Assembly: GCF_015291725.1 (NCBI RefSeq)
Contig: NZ_CP030038.1
Span: 5,507,001-5,571,000, forward strand
DNA from: Bradyrhizobium sp. CCBAU 51765
Lineage (GTDB): Bacteria > Pseudomonadota > Alphaproteobacteria > Rhizobiales > Xanthobacteraceae
Direction: 5' to 3'
Length of the DNA: 64,000 nt
Part shown: positions 18,022 through 26,185 of the stretch, piece by piece
Numbering within the stretch: position 1 is the stretch's first letter
How the letters are laid out: the number at the start of each line of letters is the position of its first letter
The notes under the pieces: generated by a model
The model's database searches: none
What the model saw: only the letters and a program-made list of their open reading frames with translations
Told to the model about the DNA's origin: nothing
Position numbers and translations under genes: made by a program

Positions 18022-18618
18022 ATGAACACGCGCAACACCAAGGTCATGAACCGCTTCGACGTCACCTCGCGCCTCGTCGCGAAACTCAAGCATGAGGAAG
18101 CCGTGATCGGCGGCATCGGCAACACCAATTTCGATCTCTGGGCCGCCGGCCACCGCCCGCAGAATTTCTACATGCTGGGCAGCATGGGGCTCGCCTTTCC
18201 GATCGCGCTCGGGGTGGCGCTGGCGCAGCCCGGCCGCCGCGTCTTCGCACTCGAAGGCGACGGCTCGCTGCTGATGCAGCTCGGCGCGCTGTCGACCATC
18301 GCAGCCCTGAAGCCGAAGAACCTGACGATGATCGTGATGGACAACGGCGTCTATCAAATCACCGGCGCGCAGCTGACCCCGGCAGCTGGTGTCGCCGACA
18401 TCGTCGCCATCGCCATCGGCTCCGGCCTCGCCAACAGCGCCTGGGCCGCGGACGAGGAGGACTTCGAGCGGCTGGTCGACGATGCGATGGCTGCAACCGA
18501 GCCGGGCCTGATCGCAGTCCGGATCGACGACAAGCCGGGCGTGGGCACCACCCGCCGCGACCCGGTGCAGATCCGGGAACGCTTCATGCACGGCCTCGGC
18601 GTGCGCGAGCCACTTTAA
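18022..18618 (+). CDS. Thiamine-diphosphate decarboxylase, large (PP-domain) subunit; ComE-like
   Basis: The 198-residue protein carries the cofactor site: GDGSLLMQLGALSTIAA, then DNGVYQITG about 27 residues later, which together form the GDG-x~26-N magnesium and thiamine-diphosphate motif. The N-terminal part (GGIGNTNFDLWAAGHRPQNFYMLGSMGLAFPIALG) fits ComE and phosphonopyruvate decarboxylase C-terminal halves. I use the ATG at 18022; a GTG four codons earlier overlaps the alpha-subunit stop. The two subunits should form a heteromeric enzyme with active sites at their interface. Confidence 0.85.
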   Translation: MNTRNTKVMNRFDVTSRLVAKLKHEEAVIGGIGNTNFDLWAAGHRPQNFYMLGSMGLAFPIALGVALAQPGRRVFALEGDGSLLMQLGALSTIAALKPKNLTMIVMDNGVYQITGAQLTPAAGVADIVAIAIGSGLANSAWAADEEDFERLVDDAMAATEPGLIAVRIDDKPGVGTTRRDPVQIRERFMHGLGVREPL

Positions 18619-18694
18619 CATTTTGTCATTAACTACACGGCGATCTGATGCCGACCTCGCGACAACCCCGCCAGATCCGTGCTAAGCGGTCTGG

Positions 18695-19072
18695 ATGTCC
18701 TTTTTCATTCGTAGCGTTGCCTGGCTGCTCGCGGCCGCCGTCACTTTCGCCACTCTCGGTCCCCCCGGCCTGCGGCCCCATTCCGATCTCGGCCAGGACG
18801 GCGAGCATGCGCTCGCCTTCATTCTGGTGGGACTCGCGTTCGGCCTCGCCTATCGGCGACGACGTCTGCTGATCGCAGCCGCCGCGGTCGTGCTGATTGG
18901 CGTGCTCGAGCTGATGCAATTTTGGGCACCCGGCCGCCATGCGCGGCTGGAGGATTTTCTGGTCGATGCCGCCACCGCCTGCCTCGGCTTTGCGCTTGCC
19001 GCCGCGGCCGAATGGCTGCTCGCGCGCTTTCGCACCAGCGCTGCCCTGACAAGCGAAGGCCCCGCGGAGTGA
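18695..19072 (+). CDS. VanZ-like family membrane protein
   Basis: The 125-residue protein is mostly hydrophobic, with about four membrane segments. It contains DGEHALAFILVGLAFGLAY and LELMQFWAPGRHARLEDFLVDAATACLGF, which match the VanZ-like pattern (H-A-F, QxFxPGRxxxxxDxxxN/D). VanZ gives low teicoplanin resistance in enterococci; the role of short proteobacterial homologues is unknown. The gene stands alone between a keto-acid decarboxylase operon and a convergent small secreted protein. Confidence 0.85.
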   Translation: MSFFIRSVAWLLAAAVTFATLGPPGLRPHSDLGQDGEHALAFILVGLAFGLAYRRRRLLIAAAAVVLIGVLELMQFWAPGRHARLEDFLVDAATACLGFALAAAAEWLLARFRTSAALTSEGPAE

Positions 19073-19086
19073 GCCTCCGCAGGGCC
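19058..19086. terminator. Stem-loop across the VanZ stop codon
   Basis: GGCCCCGCGGAG pairs with CTCCGCAGGGCC with a single mismatch and a 5-nt loop that contains the VanZ stop codon. It sits between two convergent genes, as a bidirectional terminator would, but there is no long T-run after it. Confidence 0.4.
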
Positions 19087-19115
19087 TGTCTTGTCAGCGC
19101 CTGGATTGCGTCCGG

Positions 19116-19499
19116 TCAGTCGATGATCTTGACGACGCGCCGGGTGCGCGGCTCGACGATCACGCGGCGATCGTTCACGACCGCATAGCGATACTCGGTG
19201 TAGTTCGGCACCGGACGGAGCACAACGCTGGGCGGCAGCGGCTCGCCGACGACGACGCGCTCCTCCACGATAACCGAATCGCTTCGCGGGATTCCGCCCA
19301 GCACGGCATTCGGAATTTCGAGACCGGCGCCGACGGCCGCGCCAACGGTGCCGCCGACCATCGCGCCGATTGGGCCGCCGATGTCGCCACCCGCACGCGC
19401 GCCATCCGCGGCGCCCTGGGCGGTCGTTGACTGGGCGAAGGCTGCGCTCGACGCCAGCAGCGAGACGGCAGCGAACGTAGTCGCAAGACGGGTTTTCAT
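19116..19499 (-). CDS. Small secreted DUF1236-like protein
   Basis: The 127-residue product has a Sec signal peptide (MKTRLATTFAAVSLLASSAAFAQ), a glycine/alanine-rich middle with the pattern GGPIGAMVGGTVGAAVGAG, and a C-terminal YRYAVVNDRRVIVEPRTRRVV segment. The combination of a glycine-zipper-like stretch and a C-terminal DUF1236 module is common in rhizobial exported proteins. Function is unknown; an envelope location is likely. The ATG at 19499 begins the signal peptide. Confidence 0.75.
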   Translation of the reverse strand: MKTRLATTFAAVSLLASSAAFAQSTTAQGAADGARAGGDIGGPIGAMVGGTVGAAVGAGLEIPNAVLGGIPRSDSVIVEERVVVGEPLPPSVVLRPVPNYTEYRYAVVNDRRVIVEPRTRRVVKIID

Positions 19500-19611
19500 G
19501 TGCTTATCACTCCAGTGATTGTCCTGCGCCTTCAACCGCGGGGCGGAGGCATTGTTCCGGTTCCTACGGCGAAGAAGCGCCAGAATCCGGAGACTGTTAC
19601 GCCGTAACACA

Positions 19612-20499
19612 TCAGGCTGCGGCGATCTCGTGCCCCGCCATCAGTTCCAGCGCACGCACCATCGCCGAATGATCCCACGCCTTGCCGCCATGCGCCGTGC
19701 AGGATGAGAACAGTTGCTGCGCCACTGCCGTGCTCGGCAGCGACAAGCCGAGTGAGCGAGCGCCTTCGAGCGCGAGGTTGAGATCCTTCTGGTGCAACTC
19801 GATGCGGAAGCCCGGATCGAAATTGCGCTTCACCATGCGCTCGCCATGCACTTCGAGGATCCGCGACGAGGCGAAGCCGCCCATCAGCGCCTTGCGCACC
19901 AGCGCTGGATCCGCGCCGGCCTTGGATGCGAACAGAAGCGCTTCGCTCACGGCCTCGATCGTCAGCGCGACGATGATCTGGTTGGCGACCTTCGTCGTCT
20001 GGCCGTCGCCATTGGCGCCGACATGCGTGACATTCTTGCCCATCCTGTCGAAGATCGGCTTCATGGTGCCAAAGGCCCGCTCCGGCCCGCCGACCATGAT
20101 GGTGAGGCTCGCAGCTTTCGCTCCGACCTCCCCGCCCGACACCGGCGCGTCGAGATAGTCCGCCCCGAGCACCTCGATCTTCTTCGCAATCTCCTTCGTC
20201 GCCAACGGCGAGATCGAGCTCATGTCGACCACGATCTTGCCCTTGGAGATGCCGCTCGCGACCCCGTCCTTGCCGAACAGCACGGCTTCGACATGCGGCG
20301 TATCCGGCACCATGATGATGACCGCATCCGCCTCCTCCGCCACCTGCTTGCCGGAGTTGCAGGTAATGCCGCCGGCCGCGATCAGTTCCGGCGCCACGGG
20401 CCCAACGTCATGCAGGAAAACGCGATGGCCCGCGGCCAGGAGATGGCCGGCCATCGGCCGTCCCATGGTCCCAAGTCCGATGAAACCGATGTCGATCAT
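19612..20499 (-). CDS. glxR: 2-hydroxy-3-oxopropionate (tartronate semialdehyde) reductase
   Basis: The 295-residue protein belongs to the beta-hydroxyacid dehydrogenase family. It starts MIDIGFIGLGTMGRPMAGHL (GxGxxG dinucleotide site), carries DAPVSGGEVGA near residue 118 (substrate loop) and the catalytic lysine in NGQTTKVANQ-type context (GDGQTTKVANQIIVA). It would reduce tartronate semialdehyde to glycerate with NAD(P)H. The neighbouring hydroxypyruvate isomerase and glyoxylate carboligase genes on the same strand make this assignment strong. A repeat-containing gap of 210 nt separates it from hyi. Confidence 0.93.
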   Translation of the reverse strand: MIDIGFIGLGTMGRPMAGHLLAAGHRVFLHDVGPVAPELIAAGGITCNSGKQVAEEADAVIIMVPDTPHVEAVLFGKDGVASGISKGKIVVDMSSISPLATKEIAKKIEVLGADYLDAPVSGGEVGAKAASLTIMVGGPERAFGTMKPIFDRMGKNVTHVGANGDGQTTKVANQIIVALTIEAVSEALLFASKAGADPALVRKALMGGFASSRILEVHGERMVKRNFDPGFRIELHQKDLNLALEGARSLGLSLPSTAVAQQLFSSCTAHGGKAWDHSAMVRALELMAGHEIAAA

Positions 20500-20552
20500 G
20501 TCTTCGTTTCCTCTGCGAAAGTTTCTGGTAAGTCTATCCACATGCTCAGTGC

Positions 20553-20694
20553 ACCTCTCCCGATTGCGGGAAAGGTCGGCACGCAGTGCCGGGTGAGGGT
20601 TCTGTCCGCGTTGAGAGCTTCTCCGCAAGAACCCCACCGCGGAGATGCCCTCTCCCCAACCTTCTCCCGCAAGCGAGAGAGGGAGCCCACCGTC
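20553..20694. repeat. Dispersed palindromic repeat, CTCTCCCGC family
   Basis: CACCTCTCCCGATTGCGGG at the left and CTTCTCCCGCAAGCGAGAGAGG at the right each form a small hairpin, with CGGGTGAGGG and CCCTCTCCCC elements between them. A related pair is present at 59544-59689. It separates glxR from hyi within the glyoxylate operon and may affect mRNA processing. Confidence 0.7.
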
Positions 20695-20709
20695 GGCGTG
20701 GCTACAGTC

Positions 20710-21495
20710 TCAAGTCTCGAACGTCTGTGCCGCGTGCCAGGAAAGCCCTTCCAGCGTCGTGGTGCGGGGCTTGTATTCGCAGCCGATCCAGCCGCGATAG
20801 CCGATCGCGTCGAGATGGCGGAACAGGAAGGGATAGTTGATCTCGCCGGTGCCGGGCTCGTGGCGGCCGGGATTGTCGGCAAGCTGGATGTGGGCGATCT
20901 CAGGCAAATATTCCTGCATGGTGCGAGCGAGGTCGCCTTCCATGATCTGCATGTGATAAATGTCGTACTGGATGAAAAGGTTATTCGACCGCACGTCCGA
21001 GATCAGCTGCACCGCCTGCTCGGTGCCGTTGAGATAGAAGCCGGGAATGTCGAGCGTGTTGATCGGCTCGACCAGCAGCTTGATGTTCTCTCGCGCCAGC
21101 GTCGAGGCGGCAAAGCGCAAATTTCCGACCAGGGTCTCATTCAGCTCGCGCCGTTCCGCATCGACAGGCGCGATGCCGACGAGGCAGTTGAGCTGCTCGC
21201 AATCGAGCGCCTTGGCATAGTCGATGGCGCGGAATACGCCGTCGCGGAATTCACTGACGCGATCGGGCAGGATGGCAATGCCCCGCTCGCCCACCGCCCA
21301 GTTGCCGGCTGGCAGATTGTGCAGCACCTGCGTCAGCCCGTGGGCCTCCAATTGTTCGCGCAGCTGCGCCTTGTCGAAATCATAGGGAAAGAGATACTCG
21401 ACCCCGGCAAAGCCCGCCGCCTTCGCCGCGGCAAAGCGATCGAGGAACGGCATCTCGTTGAAGAGCATGGTGAGGTTGGCGGCAAACTTCGGCAT
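20710..21495 (-). CDS. hyi: Hydroxypyruvate isomerase
   Basis: The 261-residue TIM-barrel protein starts MPKFAANLTMLFNEMPFLDRFAAAKAAGF, the usual opening of Hyi. Metal and substrate residues of the xylose-isomerase-like fold lie in LVEPINTLDIPGFYL, IQYDIYHMQIMEGD, HIQLADNPGRHEPGTGEINYP and WIGCEYKP. It interconverts hydroxypyruvate and tartronate semialdehyde, linking Gcl to GlxR. The start lies 11 nt after the gcl stop codon, so they are co-transcribed. Length matches the family (about 258). Confidence 0.95.
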   Translation of the reverse strand: MPKFAANLTMLFNEMPFLDRFAAAKAAGFAGVEYLFPYDFDKAQLREQLEAHGLTQVLHNLPAGNWAVGERGIAILPDRVSEFRDGVFRAIDYAKALDCEQLNCLVGIAPVDAERRELNETLVGNLRFAASTLARENIKLLVEPINTLDIPGFYLNGTEQAVQLISDVRSNNLFIQYDIYHMQIMEGDLARTMQEYLPEIAHIQLADNPGRHEPGTGEINYPFLFRHLDAIGYRGWIGCEYKPRTTTLEGLSWHAAQTFET

Positions 21496-21506
21496 GATGC
21501 TCTCCC

Positions 21507-23297
21507 CTATTCCGCCGGCTGCAGCACGCCCGGGCGCGCCCGCTCGACCTCGTCGAGCGGGAGGTCCAGCACCTCCTCGAACTCGACGATATTGTCGATC
21601 TCGGTGCCCATCGCGATGTTGGTGACGCGTTCGAGGATGAATTCGACCACCACGGGCACGCGATGCCTGGCGATCAGTTCGCGCGCGGTGGCGAACGCCG
21701 CTTGCGTGTCCTCGGGCCGGGTGACGCGGATCGCCTTGCAGCCGAGGCCTTCGGCAACTGCGACATGGTCGACGCCGTAGACGCCGATCTCGGGTGCGTT
21801 GATGTTCTCGAAGGAGAGCTGGACCTGATAGTCCATCTCGAACCCGCGCTGGGCCTGGCGGATCAGGCCGAGATAGGAATTGTTCACGACGACGTGGATG
21901 TAGGGCAGATTGAACTGCGCGCCGACCGCGAGTTCCTCGATCAGGAACTGGAAGTCGTAGTCGCCGGACAGCGCGACGATGTCGCGATCCGGGCACGCCG
22001 CACGCACGCCGAGCGCGGCGGGCAGCGTCCAGCCGAGCGGTCCCGCCTGTCCGGCATTGATCCAGTTGCGCGGCTTGTAGACGCCGAGGAATTGCGCGCC
22101 GGCGATCTGCGACAGGCCGATCACGGTGACATAAGTGGTGTCGCGGCCGAACGCCTTGTTCATCTCCTCGTAGACGCGCTGCGGCTTGATCGGCACGTCG
22201 TCGAAATGGCTCTTGCGCAGCATCGTCTTCTTGCGATCGCGGCAGGACGCGGGCCACGCCTGGCGCTCGCGGAGCCTGCCTGACCGGCGCCACTCCCTGG
22301 CGACGGCGACGAACAGCTCGAGCGCAACCTTCGCATCGGAGACGATGCCGAGATCGGGATTGAACACGCGTCCGATCTGCGTCGGCTCGATATCGACATG
22401 CACGAAGGTGCGGCCCTTGGTATAGGTCTCGACCGAGCCGGTGTGGCGGTTGGCCCAGCGGTTGCCGATACCGAGCACGAAATCGGATTGCAGCAGCGTG
22501 GCATTGCCGTAGCGGTGGCTGGTCTGAAGCCCGACCATGCCGGCCATCAGCACGTGATCGTCGGGGATCGCGCCCCAGCCCATCAGCGTTGGCACCACGG
22601 GCACGTTGGCGATCTCGGCGAATTCGACCAGCAGATCAGAGGCGTCGGCATTGATGATGCCGCCGCCCGCCACGATCAACGGCCGTTCGGCGGCATTGAG
22701 CATCTCCAGTGCCTTCTCGACCTGCTTGCGGGTCGCGACCGGCTTGTAGACCGGCAACGGCTCATAGGTCTCGTCGTCGAACTCGATCTCGGCCAGCTGC
22801 ACATCGAGCGGCATGTCGATCAACACCGGCCCCGGCCGGCCCGAGCGCATCACGTGAAAAGCCTGGCTGAACACGCGCGGCACCAGCGCGGGTTCGCGCA
22901 CCGTCACCGCCCACTTGGTCACGGGCTTTGCGATCGACTCGATATCGACCGCCTGGAAATCTTCCTTGTAGAGCCGCGCCCGGGGCGCCTGTCCGGTGAT
23001 GCAGAGGATCGGGATGGAATCGGCGATCGCGGAATAGAGCCCGGTGATCATGTCGGTGCCGGCCGGCCCCGAGGTGCCGATGCAGACGCCGATATTGCCG
23101 GCCTTGGCCCGCGTATATCCTTCCGCCATGTGCGAGGCGCCCTCGACATGCCGCGCCAGGATGTGGCGGATCGAACCGCGTTTCCTCAGCGCCGAGTAAA
23201 GCGGATTGATCGCGGCCCCGGGAACGCCGAAGGCGGTCGAGATGCCTTCCTTCTCCAGGATACGCACGGCTGCATCGACGGCTCGCATCTTCGCCAT
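21507..23297 (-). CDS. gcl: Glyoxylate carboligase
   Basis: The 596-residue ThDP enzyme condenses two glyoxylate to tartronate semialdehyde and CO2. It starts MAKMRAVDAAVRILEKEGISTAFGVPGAAINPLYSAL; in Gcl the usual catalytic glutamate is replaced by valine (GVPGAAINP), and that feature is seen here. The central domain has IGTSGPAGTDMITGLYSA; the C-terminal domain has ALSGDYDFQFLIEELAVGAQ and NNSYLGLIRQAQ for the cofactor. The ATG at 23297 has GAGGT upstream and matches the family length. It heads the gcl-hyi-glxR order and supports assimilation of glyoxylate from oxalate, purine or glycolate breakdown. Confidence 0.95.
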   Translation of the reverse strand: MAKMRAVDAAVRILEKEGISTAFGVPGAAINPLYSALRKRGSIRHILARHVEGASHMAEGYTRAKAGNIGVCIGTSGPAGTDMITGLYSAIADSIPILCITGQAPRARLYKEDFQAVDIESIAKPVTKWAVTVREPALVPRVFSQAFHVMRSGRPGPVLIDMPLDVQLAEIEFDDETYEPLPVYKPVATRKQVEKALEMLNAAERPLIVAGGGIINADASDLLVEFAEIANVPVVPTLMGWGAIPDDHVLMAGMVGLQTSHRYGNATLLQSDFVLGIGNRWANRHTGSVETYTKGRTFVHVDIEPTQIGRVFNPDLGIVSDAKVALELFVAVAREWRRSGRLRERQAWPASCRDRKKTMLRKSHFDDVPIKPQRVYEEMNKAFGRDTTYVTVIGLSQIAGAQFLGVYKPRNWINAGQAGPLGWTLPAALGVRAACPDRDIVALSGDYDFQFLIEELAVGAQFNLPYIHVVVNNSYLGLIRQAQRGFEMDYQVQLSFENINAPEIGVYGVDHVAVAEGLGCKAIRVTRPEDTQAAFATARELIARHRVPVVVEFILERVTNIAMGTEIDNIVEFEEVLDLPLDEVERARPGVLQPAE

Positions 23298-23373
23298 ATC
23301 GGACCTCGCTTCAGTTGCGTCAGCGAGCACGATCATCAGTCGGGCAAGATGCAATCTCAACGAGATCGGTTTT

Positions 23374-23404
23374 ATTTTCCACGATGCGGCAGCCGCGGAA
23401 AAAT
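23374..23404. promoter_or_regulatory. Imperfect dyad upstream of gcl
   Basis: ATTTTCC at 23374 and GGAAAAAT at 23397 form an inverted pair separated by 16 nt, about 75-105 nt upstream of the gcl start. The AT-rich arms stand out in this GC-rich DNA and could be a binding site for an IclR- or GntR-type glyoxylate regulator. No regulator gene is adjacent, so the role is speculative. Confidence 0.3.
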
Positions 23405-23449
23405 CGCGGCGGTCTCAATCGGTTATATCGAGGAATGCGTGAAAGCGGA

Positions 23450-25252
23450 TCACTCGAACAGCGGCGCCAGCTCCATCTGCGGCACCAGCACGAGGCCCTT
23501 GTCGGTGATGCGAATTTCCGGAATGACCGATAGCGGAATCAAATTGAAGCCCATGTAGGGGATGGTGCAGCCGGCCTCCGCCCATTCCTTCTTCAGCACC
23601 TTCATTTCTTCCGCCACTTCGGTGACGCGCTTGTCGGAGAGCAACCCGGCGATGGGGAGCGGAACCAGCGCCCTCACCTTGCCGTCGGCGACGACGCACA
23701 CGCCGCCCTGATGCTCCTTGATCGCGGCGATCGCCACCTGCATGTCCGGCTCGTTGGCGCCGGCGACGATGATGTTGTGGCTGTCGTGGCCGACGCTGGA
23801 GGCGACCGCGCCGCGCTTCAGGCCGAAATCCTTGAGAAGGCCATGGGCGACATTGCCGGCCGACTTGCCGTGGCGCTCGACGACCGTGACGAAGCAAAGT
23901 CCGTAGCGGGCGAACAGGGATGGCCAATCCCTTGCAGGTTCGATCGCGACCTTCTCATGAATCAGCGTGATGCCGGGCAACGCGGTCTTGATCGCGTTGA
24001 CGGTGCAGGCCTTCGTCGGCAGCTCCGGCGTCAGCTTCAATTTTTCCGGAAGCTTCACCGTGGCGTAGGCGGCCCTCGGATATTGATAGCGTTGCGACAA
24101 GGCCTGATCGAGAAGCCCGGTGATCTTGCGGTTCTCGACCACGAGCTCGCCGCCATACCAGGTACATTGCGGCTTGAGCTGGTCGTCCATCAGCACGAGA
24201 TCGGCGCGGCGGCCGCCACCGAGCCCGCCGATATCGCCATCCATGCCGAAGCGGGTCGCGCCATGCAGCGAGCCCATCGACCAGGCCTGCTCCGGCGACA
24301 TCCCCACCTTCACCGCCTCGCGCACCACCCAGTCGAGACCGAACAGCAGCAGATCGTCGGCATCGCGATCATCTGTACAGACCGCCGTGCGCTTGTGCGA
24401 GGCCCCGAGCTCGGTGATCGTCCGGATCGCCTGCGGCAGCGAATGCCAGGGCGTCGTCGGCGGGCCGCCGCGCAAGAACACCCAGACGCCGGCGTCGAGC
24501 AGGTCGTCGGCGATGTCGCGGTCGATCGCCTCGTGCGTATCGGTGACGCCGCTCGCCGCATAGGCGGCGACGAACTCGCGGCCATAGACGTGACCGGACA
24601 CCGGACGCCCGCGCTTCAGGGCCGCGGCGAGGATGGCATGGCTGCGCTCGTCGCCCATGGTGACAGGCACGAAGTCCATCTTCTCGCCGAGTGCGACCGC
24701 CTCGGGCCAGCGATCGAACAGGCCCGCGATCTTGTCCGGCGTGAGGTCACCGCCTGCCGTCTCCAGTTCCGCGGACGTTGCTGGCACCGTGCTCGGCACC
24801 GTCAGGAAGACCGAGAGCGGCGCCTCGCGCGCGTCCTCCAGCATCGCCTCGACGCCGGCGACGTCCATGACATTGCCGATCTCGTGACTGTCGCAGAAAA
24901 TCGTGGTGGTGCCGTTGAGCAGCGCAGCTTCCGCGTAGGCACAGGCCGTCACCATCGAGGATTCGATGTGGATGTGCGGATCGACCAGCCCCGGCGCGAT
25001 GATGCCGCCGGCCGCATCATAGAGCGGCACGCCGCTCCAGACCTTCTTCGCCGTGCCGGCCGGCTTCATCGCAGCGATGCGGCCGCCGGTGATCCAGACC
25101 TCGCGGCCCGGATGGATGCGCTCCGAATAGGTCGAGAGCACCCGGGCCCCCGTGACGACGAGATCGGGCGCAACGCGCGCCGAGGCGACGTCCGCGAGGC
25201 GACGCGTCATGCTGTGCAGCGGCGCAACGGAGAAACGGGTGAGTCTGGTCAT
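23450..25252 (-). CDS. ade: Adenine deaminase
   Basis: The 600-residue amidohydrolase would convert adenine to hypoxanthine and ammonia. The metal site HIHIESS follows PGLVDP, and further conserved features are CDSHEIGNVMDVAGV, GHVYG, TDTHEAI, CTDDRDADDLL and GHDSHNIIVAGAN in the C-terminal domain; EC 3.5.4.2 proteins of the Ade type share this arrangement. The ATG at 25252 gives the family length. It lies 152 nt upstream of gcl on the same strand; since purine breakdown ends in glyoxylate, the juxtaposition is metabolically sensible. Confidence 0.92.
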   Translation of the reverse strand: MTRLTRFSVAPLHSMTRRLADVASARVAPDLVVTGARVLSTYSERIHPGREVWITGGRIAAMKPAGTAKKVWSGVPLYDAAGGIIAPGLVDPHIHIESSMVTACAYAEAALLNGTTTIFCDSHEIGNVMDVAGVEAMLEDAREAPLSVFLTVPSTVPATSAELETAGGDLTPDKIAGLFDRWPEAVALGEKMDFVPVTMGDERSHAILAAALKRGRPVSGHVYGREFVAAYAASGVTDTHEAIDRDIADDLLDAGVWVFLRGGPPTTPWHSLPQAIRTITELGASHKRTAVCTDDRDADDLLLFGLDWVVREAVKVGMSPEQAWSMGSLHGATRFGMDGDIGGLGGGRRADLVLMDDQLKPQCTWYGGELVVENRKITGLLDQALSQRYQYPRAAYATVKLPEKLKLTPELPTKACTVNAIKTALPGITLIHEKVAIEPARDWPSLFARYGLCFVTVVERHGKSAGNVAHGLLKDFGLKRGAVASSVGHDSHNIIVAGANEPDMQVAIAAIKEHQGGVCVVADGKVRALVPLPIAGLLSDKRVTEVAEEMKVLKKEWAEAGCTIPYMGFNLIPLSVIPEIRITDKGLVLVPQMELAPLFE

Positions 25253-25337
25253 CTGGGCTCTCCGGTGACATTGCAGCCGAGCGATGGTTACGCCCGGCCC
25301 CACCCCGGGCAAGCTCAAATATAGCGGCAGGACCTGC

Positions 25338-26132
25338 TTACGTCTTCGGCGCCGAAACGCCTGACGCGCCCGAAGCCCTGCGCGGGTTCCGCCTTCGCCG
25401 CGGCGGTGCGGCAGTGGGCTTGACCCGGATTCGCATCGACCGGCCTTTCGGCTCATCGATCTCGAACGCATTCGTCTTTCGCACGAGGTCGCTCAGCTTG
25501 CGAAAGCCGAACGTCCGCGGATCGAAATCCGAAGCCAGATTGGCGAGCTGCCGTCCGACTTCACCGAGGGCGACCCAGCCGTCCTCGCTCTCCATCTGGG
25601 TGATCACCTTCTTGATGATGGGCGTGGCGGCATCGGGCGGCTGAAGCGGCGCCGACCTCGCGGCGGCGCCCTGGGCGGTCGCCGTGCCGGTAAGCAGGTT
25701 CTCCGTGTAGACGAATCTCCGGCAGGCCTGCCTGAAGCTTTCCGGCGTCTTCTGCTCGCCGAACCCGAAGACGTCGACGCCCTGCTCCCGGATGCGGGCG
25801 GCGAGACGGGTAAAGTCGCTGTCGGAAGACACCAGGCAGAAGCCGTCGAACCGGCCGCTGTGAAGCAGGTCCATCGCGTCGATGACCAGGGTTATGTCGG
25901 ACGCATTCTTTCCCGTCGTATAAGCGAATTGCTGCTGCGGGATGATGGCGTGCTTCGACAGAATGTCGGCCCAACCTCTGGAACGCGCATTGGAGAAGTC
26001 GCCGTAGATGCGTCGGACGCTGGCCTCGCCGATCTTGGCAATCTCCTCGAAAAGTCCATCCGCGATCTTCGCAGAGGCATTGTCGGCGTCGATCAGGACG
26101 GCCAGACGGGGCGAGCGAAGTTCCGACGGCAT
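25338..26132 (-). CDS. NYN-domain protein with C-terminal OST-HTH/LOTUS domain
   Basis: The 264-residue protein starts with a PIN-like NYN nuclease domain (LAVLIDADNASAKIADGLFEEI; later GKNASDITLVIDAMDLLHSG and CLVSSDSDFTRLAARIREQG), with acidic residues at the expected metal positions. Residues about 170-240 (IIKKVITQMESEDGWVALGE to FGFRKLSDLVRKTNAFEI) fit a LOTUS/OST-HTH RNA-binding domain. A basic, arginine-rich tail follows. It probably acts on RNA. The bacterial role of this domain pair is little studied. The ATG at 26132 begins just before the first strand. Confidence 0.88.
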   Translation of the reverse strand: MPSELRSPRLAVLIDADNASAKIADGLFEEIAKIGEASVRRIYGDFSNARSRGWADILSKHAIIPQQQFAYTTGKNASDITLVIDAMDLLHSGRFDGFCLVSSDSDFTRLAARIREQGVDVFGFGEQKTPESFRQACRRFVYTENLLTGTATAQGAAARSAPLQPPDAATPIIKKVITQMESEDGWVALGEVGRQLANLASDFDPRTFGFRKLSDLVRKTNAFEIDEPKGRSMRIRVKPTAAPPRRRRNPRRASGASGVSAPKT

Positions 26133-26185
26133 GGCACTTCTCCACGGGATGAACGCAGCATTAGAACATGCGTGCGGCGGAACGG

